Assembly (NCBI GenBank): GCA_001510455.1
Contig: LFFH01000023.1
Coordinates: forward strand, 1 to 17,360
Length of the DNA stretch: 17,360 bases
Direction of reading: 5' to 3'
Source of the DNA: Actinobacteria bacterium casp-actino8
Lineage (GTDB): Bacteria; Actinomycetota; Acidimicrobiia; Acidimicrobiales; Ilumatobacteraceae
Position 1 is the first letter of the stretch, and the number at the start of each line of letters is the position of its first letter. A program made the translations under genes and the position numbers. Shown piece after piece: positions 13,551-17,360 of the stretch. The notes under the pieces are model-generated. The model was not told the DNA's origin. It was given only the letters and a program-made list of their open reading frames with translations, and ran no database searches.

Positions 13551-15160
13551 CAGCCAACCTTCCCTGAGTTGTTCTTCATGTCTGCGAGTGGATGATCGGA
13601 GCCGACGACGAACACGTCGGCGAAGTTGTCGGCCGGCGGCGGAGACGACGTGGCCCATTCGAGGGTCGTGCCGTCCCACGGATCGTCACCGGCTGCGTCA
13701 CCCTTGGCGAAGCTGCGAGCGGCCAGACCGACGAAAGCGAGGGTGCTCAACAACATGAGTGCGAAGCCGGCGGTGACGAGCAGATTCCAGAATTCCTGCG
13801 GTCCGCCGTATGCGAACCCGTCGAGGGCTCCGGCCGGCTGATCGGCGAATCCGGCGATCAAGTACGGAATCGAACCGAGGACCGTGCCCAAGAAGGCGAG
13901 AAGCGCGAGCGGAATCGCCGCCTTGTCGGAGATCGTGCGTCCCCACAACTTCGGACCCCAGTAACACACGGCGCCGAACGCCAACATCGCCGTGCCGAAC
14001 GTGACTGCGACGTACGAACCGGCCTCGTAGATCGTGCCGCCGAGACCCGCGTCCTCGATCGCGTAGAGAACGTGGGACGCCGCACCGAGAAGGATCATGA
14101 GCAACCCGAGCACACCGAACACCAACGGTGCGGCCACTCGAGGCTTGGCCGTCTTCAGCGTGAGGAGGGCCGTGGCGAGAACGCCGAGCAGTCCGAGCAA
14201 CGGCACGAGATTCAACAATGCGAACGGAAGAAGATCGGCGATCTTGTCGCCGAGACCACTGAAGAATCCGTCACCCTCCCAGGGGAGAGTCACGGTCGAA
14301 TGCACCACGGCGGTGAGCACGGCGACACCGACCACGCCGATGGCAGCGTTGCCGGCCGCCCGCGGAGCGAGACGAGTGCGTCCCATGACCGGAACCATGT
14401 CGAGAACGAAACCGAGAACCGGGATCGCGAGCACGTAGGTGAAGGGCTGCGACAACGCCCAGCCGACCCAGTCGCCGATGCCGTAGTTGCCGCCGAAACC
14501 GGCGCGTGCGTAGCGATGGTCGACGTAGAGGAAGATCGTGGTTCCGATCACCGCCGGAACGGCCATCAGCAAAGTGACGGCACCGACGAGCGAGGCCCAC
14601 GAGAACATCGGTGCTCGCAACAAACCCATACCCGGCGCACGAGACGTCAGAGCCGTGACGGCGACCGACAGCGCGACCATGCCGAGGCCGAGATACATGA
14701 CCACGGTGCTCGCCAGATACAGATCGACCATCTCGGCTTCACCACCACCGGGCCCACCGTTTCCGATGATCGACGCGATCGCCAGCGCGAGACCGGTCAA
14801 CCACATCCAGAATCCGGCCGCAGCCGTGCGCGAGAAAGCGAGTGAACGCGCACCGAGTTGCAGTGGCACGACGGCGACCACCAGACCGATGACGACCGGC
14901 ACGACACCGCCGTACGTGAGAAGCAGACGCGCCGCTGCGAGAACTTGCGACACCGCTCCGTCGTCGAGCAACTGATAGCCCTCGGCGTCGATGCGCTCGA
15001 AAGCGACCAAGACGGCGAGGACGAGGCCGCCGAGAAAACCGACGAAGCCCGACCCGATGAAGAGTCGGCCGACGAGTTTGTGATCAGCCGAGGTGAGCCA
15101 GGACGCCACTGCGGGAGTGGAGGCCGACTCGGGCACCGACTGCGATTGGATAGAGGTCAT
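13550..15160 (-). CDS. Degenerate CoxI-like protein without heme or copper ligands
   Basis: A 536-residue, roughly 12-helix paralogue of subunit I. Framework motifs are kept: SADHKLVG (24-31), PLQLGARSLAFS (99-110), SRAPGMGLLRAPMFSW (173-188), YWGPKLW (400-406), and DPWDGTTLEWATSSPPPADNF (493-513) matching the tail of the true CoxI. Aligned on these, all six metal-ligand histidines are replaced: H96 by A77, H274 by Q238, H323 by A284, H324 by V285, H409 by G381 and H411 by Y383. E276 becomes F240 and the D-channel D125 becomes S106; the cross-link Tyr persists as Y242. It therefore cannot bind hemes or CuB in the known way. The frame is intact and long, which argues against a pseudogene. It is the first gene after ctaB in the oxidase cluster and overlaps the CoxIII-like gene. 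Confidence 0.88.
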   Translation of the reverse strand: MTSIQSQSVPESASTPAVASWLTSADHKLVGRLFIGSGFVGFLGGLVLAVLVAFERIDAEGYQLLDDGAVSQVLAAARLLLTYGGVVPVVIGLVVAVVPLQLGARSLAFSRTAAAGFWMWLTGLALAIASIIGNGGPGGGEAEMVDLYLASTVVMYLGLGMVALSVAVTALTSRAPGMGLLRAPMFSWASLVGAVTLLMAVPAVIGTTIFLYVDHRYARAGFGGNYGIGDWVGWALSQPFTYVLAIPVLGFVLDMVPVMGRTRLAPRAAGNAAIGVVGVAVLTAVVHSTVTLPWEGDGFFSGLGDKIADLLPFALLNLVPLLGLLGVLATALLTLKTAKPRVAAPLVFGVLGLLMILLGAASHVLYAIEDAGLGGTIYEAGSYVAVTFGTAMLAFGAVCYWGPKLWGRTISDKAAIPLALLAFLGTVLGSIPYLIAGFADQPAGALDGFAYGGPQEFWNLLVTAGFALMLLSTLAFVGLAARSFAKGDAAGDDPWDGTTLEWATSSPPPADNFADVFVVGSDHPLADMKNNSGKVG

Positions 15161-15342
15161 TCCACTGGGCTCGCTTCACACGCGACGGGGCAGCCGTGGC
15201 CCCCCGAGGGGTCTGGTTGGTTCGGACGAAATCCGCCTCCGACATTACCCACTTCTCCCTGCTCAGGCCTAAATCCCGACCATTCACAAAGGCACACGAA
15301 CGGGTGTCACATCTCGTGCAAATCGACGTTCGTCGAACGACC
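15161..15342 (-). promoter_or_regulatory. Spacer between ctaB and the CoxI-like gene, with candidate promoter
   Basis: This 182-bp gap is the largest break inside the oxidase cluster. The minus strand carries TAATGT (15247-15242), a TANNNT box that could start the eight downstream genes with a leader of about 75 nt; no convincing -35 is seen. Near the ctaB end, CGTTC-GTC-GAACG (15327-15339) is a small inverted repeat with only a weak T-rich follow-on (TCGATTTG), so any ctaB terminator is poor. No second gene is supported here. Confidence 0.35.
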
Positions 15343-16293
15343 TCAGACCCCGTGTTCGACGAAGACGTCGACGGCCATCGCCACGAACAGAACCGTCACG
15401 TAGGTGATCGAGAAGGCGAACAACCTCATCGATTGTGACGGCGTCGGGCGTCGCCCGAGACGGATGGCCCCGACCACGAAGAGCAGGTTCACCACGATGG
15501 CTGTGACCAGGTAGATCACGCCCAGGCTGGCCACCGGACCGAGGGCGATCGTGACGGCCGCCAGAACGATCGTGTACCCCACCATGTGGCGAACCGTCTC
15601 GTCGAGACTCGCCACACTCGGCAACATCGGTACCGACGCCGCCCGATAGTCGTCGGCATGTCGGATGGCCAAGGCCCAGAAATGGGGAGGAGTCCACAGG
15701 AAAATGGCGATGAACAGGAGAAATGGCTCCCAGGACAGGCCGTTCTGAACGGCGGCCCAGCCCACCAGGACGGGTACCGCCCCTGCGGCACCACCGATCA
15801 CGATGTTCTGGCGACTCGTGCGCTTCAGCCAGAGGGTGTACACGAACACGTAGAAGAGAGTTGCCGACAGAGCGAGGACGGCCGACAGGAGGTTGGCCCC
15901 GGCCCAGAGAACGGCAAAAGCCGCTACTTCCAGGGACAACGCAAAAATCATGGCCCCCCGAGGAGAGATCAGACCGGTCACGAGGGGACGGGTCTTGGTG
16001 CGTTCCATCAGCCGGTCGATGTCGCGGTCGACCACCATGTTGATGGCGTTCGCTCCTCCGGCGGCCAGCGTCCCCCCGACCAATGTCACGAGGACCAGGC
16101 CCCACGAAGGCCACCCCTTCTCGGCCAGAACCATCGTCGGAACAGTGGTGATGAGGAGGAGTTCGATGATCCGTGGTTTGGTCAGGGCCACGTAGCCACC
16201 GATCACCGAACGAGGGGCCCGCCGCGGCCCGTGGGCCGACACGCCACCCGGGGTGAGCCGCGACGGCACGAGGGGGCGGGAGGCTCCGGACAT
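15343..16293 (-). CDS. ctaB: Protoheme IX farnesyltransferase (heme O synthase)
   Basis: A 316-residue UbiA-superfamily membrane prenyltransferase that attaches a farnesyl group to heme B to make heme O, the precursor of heme A. The first Asp-rich motif is NMVVDRDID (N85, D89, D93), followed by RTKTRPL. The second is in [22 protein letters not shown] (204-225). [20 protein letters not shown] (152-171) is the typical middle loop, and about nine hydrophobic segments are visible. The ATG at 16293 was chosen over longer in-frame options because TACGAT on the minus strand (16306-16301) ends 7 nt before it, the leaderless spacing, and the upstream frame has no conserved content. It supplies heme for the oxidase genes downstream. 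No ctaA/cox15 (heme A synthase) is in the window, so that step is encoded elsewhere. Confidence 0.95.
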   Translation of the reverse strand: MSGASRPLVPSRLTPGGVSAHGPRRAPRSVIGGYVALTKPRIIELLLITTVPTMVLAEKGWPSWGLVLVTLVGGTLAAGGANAINMVVDRDIDRLMERTKTRPLVTGLISPRGAMIFALSLEVAAFAVLWAGANLLSAVLALSATLFYVFVYTLWLKRTSRQNIVIGGAAGAVPVLVGWAAVQNGLSWEPFLLFIAIFLWTPPHFWALAIRHADDYRAASVPMLPSVASLDETVRHMVGYTIVLAAVTIALGPVASLGVIYLVTAIVVNLLFVVGAIRLGRRPTPSQSMRLFAFSITYVTVLFVAMAVDVFVEHGV

Positions 16294-16300
16294 CGGTTCG

Positions 16301-16340
16301 ATCGTACGGGGGTGCGAAACACCCCACCAACCACGACAAT
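16301..16340. promoter_or_regulatory. Divergent overlapping promoters of ctaB and clpS
   Basis: Only 53 bp separate the two start codons. For ctaB the minus-strand -10 is TACGAT (16306-16301), 7 nt before its ATG, with a possible -35 TTGGTG (16330-16325) 18 bp away. For clpS the candidate -10 is GACAAT (16335-16340), 6 nt before its GTG. Both would give leaderless transcripts, and their upstream elements overlap, so polymerase binding may be mutually exclusive. Confidence 0.45.
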
Positions 16341-16346
16341 GGCAAT

Positions 16347-16694
16347 GTGAAGTTCGAGTGCGTGACTCCCGTCGCCACTGCTCCAGCCACGATCGAGCGA
16401 CCCGCCGTCGACGAGTCGACCGACGTCGCACCCGACTCGCCCTGGGTGGTGCTGGTCTGGAACGACCCGATCAATCTCATGAGCTACGTGACCTTCGTGT
16501 TGCAGAAACTCTTCGGCTACAGCATGCAAAAGGCCACCGAACTGATGCTCGACGTGCACTACAAGGGCAAAGCTGTCGTCAGTTCGGGATCTCGCGAGAA
16601 GGCCGAAATGGACGTCTTTCGACTGCACGAACACGGTCTGTGGGCCACGATGCAAAAAGACGGTGGTCGTGGCGACGGTGGGAGCGGTTCGTGA
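16347..16694 (+). CDS. clpS: ATP-dependent Clp protease adaptor ClpS
   Basis: A 115-residue adaptor that delivers N-degron substrates to the ClpC/ClpA unfoldase. After a variable N-terminus, the ClpS core runs from [17 protein letters not shown] (32-48), with the N39/D40 pair that recognises the substrate amino group. It continues through VLQKLFGYS and the [17 protein letters not shown] region (H71 of the binding pocket) to [23 protein letters not shown] Gly/Ser/Asp-rich tail follows. The GTG at 16347 has no Shine-Dalgarno but a plausible -10 at leaderless spacing; an in-frame GTG at 16362 would shorten the protein by five residues. It overlaps the next gene by GTGA, the usual clpS-DUF2017 arrangement of actinobacteria. 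Confidence 0.94.
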   Translation: MKFECVTPVATAPATIERPAVDESTDVAPDSPWVVLVWNDPINLMSYVTFVLQKLFGYSMQKATELMLDVHYKGKAVVSSGSREKAEMDVFRLHEHGLWATMQKDGGRGDGGSGS

Positions 16695-17167
16695 TCGGTC
16701 GTCGCCGGCGGGCGGTCCGGCGTACGAGTGAAGGTTTCGTGCTCGACCTCGATGCCGACGAAATCCACCTCGTGCGTCGACTGGTCGGTGAGGTCCGTCA
16801 ACTGGTGACCAGTGGCGCCGCCGACGACCCCAAACTGGCCCGACTCTTCCCACCGGCGTACACCGATGACGACGACAGCGAATCCGAGTATCGGCGCCTG
16901 ATGCAGGACGAACTCGTGGCCAGCCGGGTTGCCGCCATCGACTCGGTCGAGACGGCGCTAGCGGCCGAGACGAACGGTCGGGTGCCGCTCGACGCAGCCG
17001 GACTCGAAGCCCTGGCCACCAGTCTCAACTCGGTCCGACTGGTGCTCGGCACTCTGCTCGGCATCTCTGACGACGAGGACGAACCCGATGTTCCCGAGGC
17101 GGCGCTCTACCACTTCTTGTCGTGGCTCCTCGACGGGGTGGTCGATGCCCTCATGACCGGGGCCTAG
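16691..17167 (+). CDS. DUF2017 family protein
   Basis: A 158-residue cytoplasmic protein of the actinobacterial DUF2017 family, regularly encoded directly after clpS; function unknown. Visible features are a basic N-terminus ([10 protein letters not shown]), an amphipathic helix around [19 protein letters not shown], the family hallmark LFPPAYTDD followed by [10 protein letters not shown], a long helical region, an Asp/Glu cluster ([11 protein letters not shown]), and a hydrophobic C-terminal helix [16 protein letters not shown]. It starts at a GTG that overlaps the clpS stop (GTGA). The conserved pairing suggests a role alongside N-degron proteolysis, but that is inferred from position only. 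Confidence 0.88.
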   Translation: MIGRRRRAVRRTSEGFVLDLDADEIHLVRRLVGEVRQLVTSGAADDPKLARLFPPAYTDDDDSESEYRRLMQDELVASRVAAIDSVETALAAETNGRVPLDAAGLEALATSLNSVRLVLGTLLGISDDEDEPDVPEAALYHFLSWLLDGVVDALMTGA

Positions 17168-17191
17168 TCGTCTCGACCTGGCCGGTGTTGC

Positions 17192-17213
17192 CCGGCGCAC
17201 CCGCCGGTAGAGT
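17192..17213 (+). promoter_or_regulatory. Hairpin and candidate -10 box before tRNA-Glu
   Basis: CCGGCG-cacc-CGCCGG (17192-17207) is a perfect 6-bp hairpin 24 bp after the DUF2017 stop, without a T-tract. It is directly followed by TAGAGT (17208-17213), a TANNNT box about 30 nt before the tRNA. The element may both weaken read-through from clpS-DUF2017 and form the tRNA promoter. Confidence 0.4.
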
Positions 17214-17242
17214 GGCGAAGCTCACAGCAGGACAAGCACCTG

Positions 17243-17295
17243 GCCCCCATCGTCTAGTGGCCTAGGACACCACCCTTTCAAGGTGGCGGCACGGG
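17243..17295 (+). tRNA. tRNA-Glu(TTC), 5' portion, interrupted at the T-loop
   Basis: The sequence folds as tRNA-Glu through position 53. The acceptor 5' strand is GCCCCCA (17243-17249), then TC. The D-stem GTC/GAC (17252-17254 with 17266-17268) encloses a TAGTGGCCTAG loop. The anticodon stem CCACC/GGTGG (17270-17274 with 17282-17286) carries loop CTTTCAA with anticodon TTC (17277-17279). A CGGC variable region and the T-stem 5' strand ACGGG (17291-17295) follow. The expected TTCGAAT loop, CCCGT and TGGGGGC do not follow and are absent from the remaining 65 nt. The gene is either split by an intron or insertion, or is truncated. Confidence 0.8.
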
Positions 17296-17360
17296 AGAGC
17301 CGGTTTCCAAAGCGTTGAAGTTGTTCGCGCGCACCCCTGAGCAGGGCGTTTGCTATGTCG
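17296..17360 (+). other. Unexplained sequence interrupting the tRNA-Glu T-arm
   Basis: The sequence after the T-stem 5' strand is not tRNA-like and runs to the window edge. It contains no CCCGT or TGGGGGC to complete the tRNA. A possible local helix pairs CGC-ac-CCCT with AGGG-CG around a GAGC loop (about 17329-17347). It could be the 5' part of a group I intron or the edge of an inserted element; too little is visible to decide. Confidence 0.4.

Noticed and set aside
13592..14845. A 417-codon open frame antisense to the CoxI-like gene
   Set aside because: It has the same antisense composition artefact, no recognisable domain, and no hydrophobic or motif content; the minus-strand frame has clear CoxI framework motifs.
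13550..15160. Reading the CoxI-like gene as a pseudogene
   Set aside because: There is no stop or frameshift over 536 codons, the membrane segments are intact, the loop motifs are conserved, and start/stop coupling to the next gene is preserved.
15084..15287. A small minus-strand ORF (67 codons) as a leader peptide before the CoxI-like gene
   Set aside because: It has no ribosome binding site, runs out of frame into the CoxI-like coding region, and has no recognisable content.
17243..17360. Complete tRNA-Glu
   Set aside because: The T-loop, T-stem 3' strand and acceptor 3' strand are absent from the visible sequence; only the 5' part through position 53 is supported.
1..17360. CRISPR arrays, insertion sequences, phage genes
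   Set aside because: No regularly spaced repeats, transposase or integrase motifs, or terminal inverted repeats flanking a gene were seen; the gene content is core metabolism.

Overview
The window reads as chromosomal DNA from a high-GC actinobacterium. The support is a WhiB-family regulator, a clpS-DUF2017 pair, an actinobacterial-style cox cluster, GTG/TTG starts, and several TANNNT boxes 6-7 nt before a start codon (the arrangement of leaderless transcripts). The overall gene mix looks most like Acidimicrobiia, but that placement is an impression and not a search result. Coding density is high; no gene-free stretch exceeds about 190 bp.

Layout. 1-88: end of an RNA leader with a strong intrinsic terminator. 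134-538 (+): a WhiB7-like regulator. 727-2775 (+): a redox operon of a TlpA-like lipoprotein thioredoxin, a CcdA-like membrane electron carrier and a poly-gamma-glutamate-hydrolase-like protein. 2834-4802 (-): serS then pdxH, converging on that operon. 4916-6624 (+): an ABC ATPase and ABC-2 permease. 6658-16293 (-): a nine-gene aerobic respiration cluster, read right to left as ctaB (heme O synthase), a CoxI-like protein, a CoxIII-like protein, a novel membrane protein, coxII with a fused cytochrome c, coxI, coxIII, coxIV and a CtaG-type assembly factor. 16347-17167 (+): clpS and a DUF2017 gene, divergent from ctaB. 17243-17295: the 5' part of a tRNA-Glu(TTC).

How the genes fit. The coxII-coxI-coxIII-coxIV set encodes a complete caa3-like A1-type heme-copper oxidase with every CuA, heme and CuB ligand visible. 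CtaB makes its heme and the CtaG-type protein would help insert copper. TlpA/CcdA upstream could supply reductant for maturation of exported cysteines.

Most notable: between ctaB and the working oxidase lie three tightly packed genes forming a shadow oxidase module. The CoxI paralogue (13550-15160) keeps the CoxI framework motifs but has lost all six heme/CuB ligand histidines, and its CoxIII-like partner has lost the conserved CoxIII Glu/His/Asp residues. The third gene is a multi-TM protein with a beta-rich exported domain. Two further items stand out. The tRNA-Glu stops matching the tRNA pattern exactly at the T-stem/T-loop border. The whiB7-like gene is preceded by a terminator and a mutually exclusive alternative helix, as expected of an attenuator.
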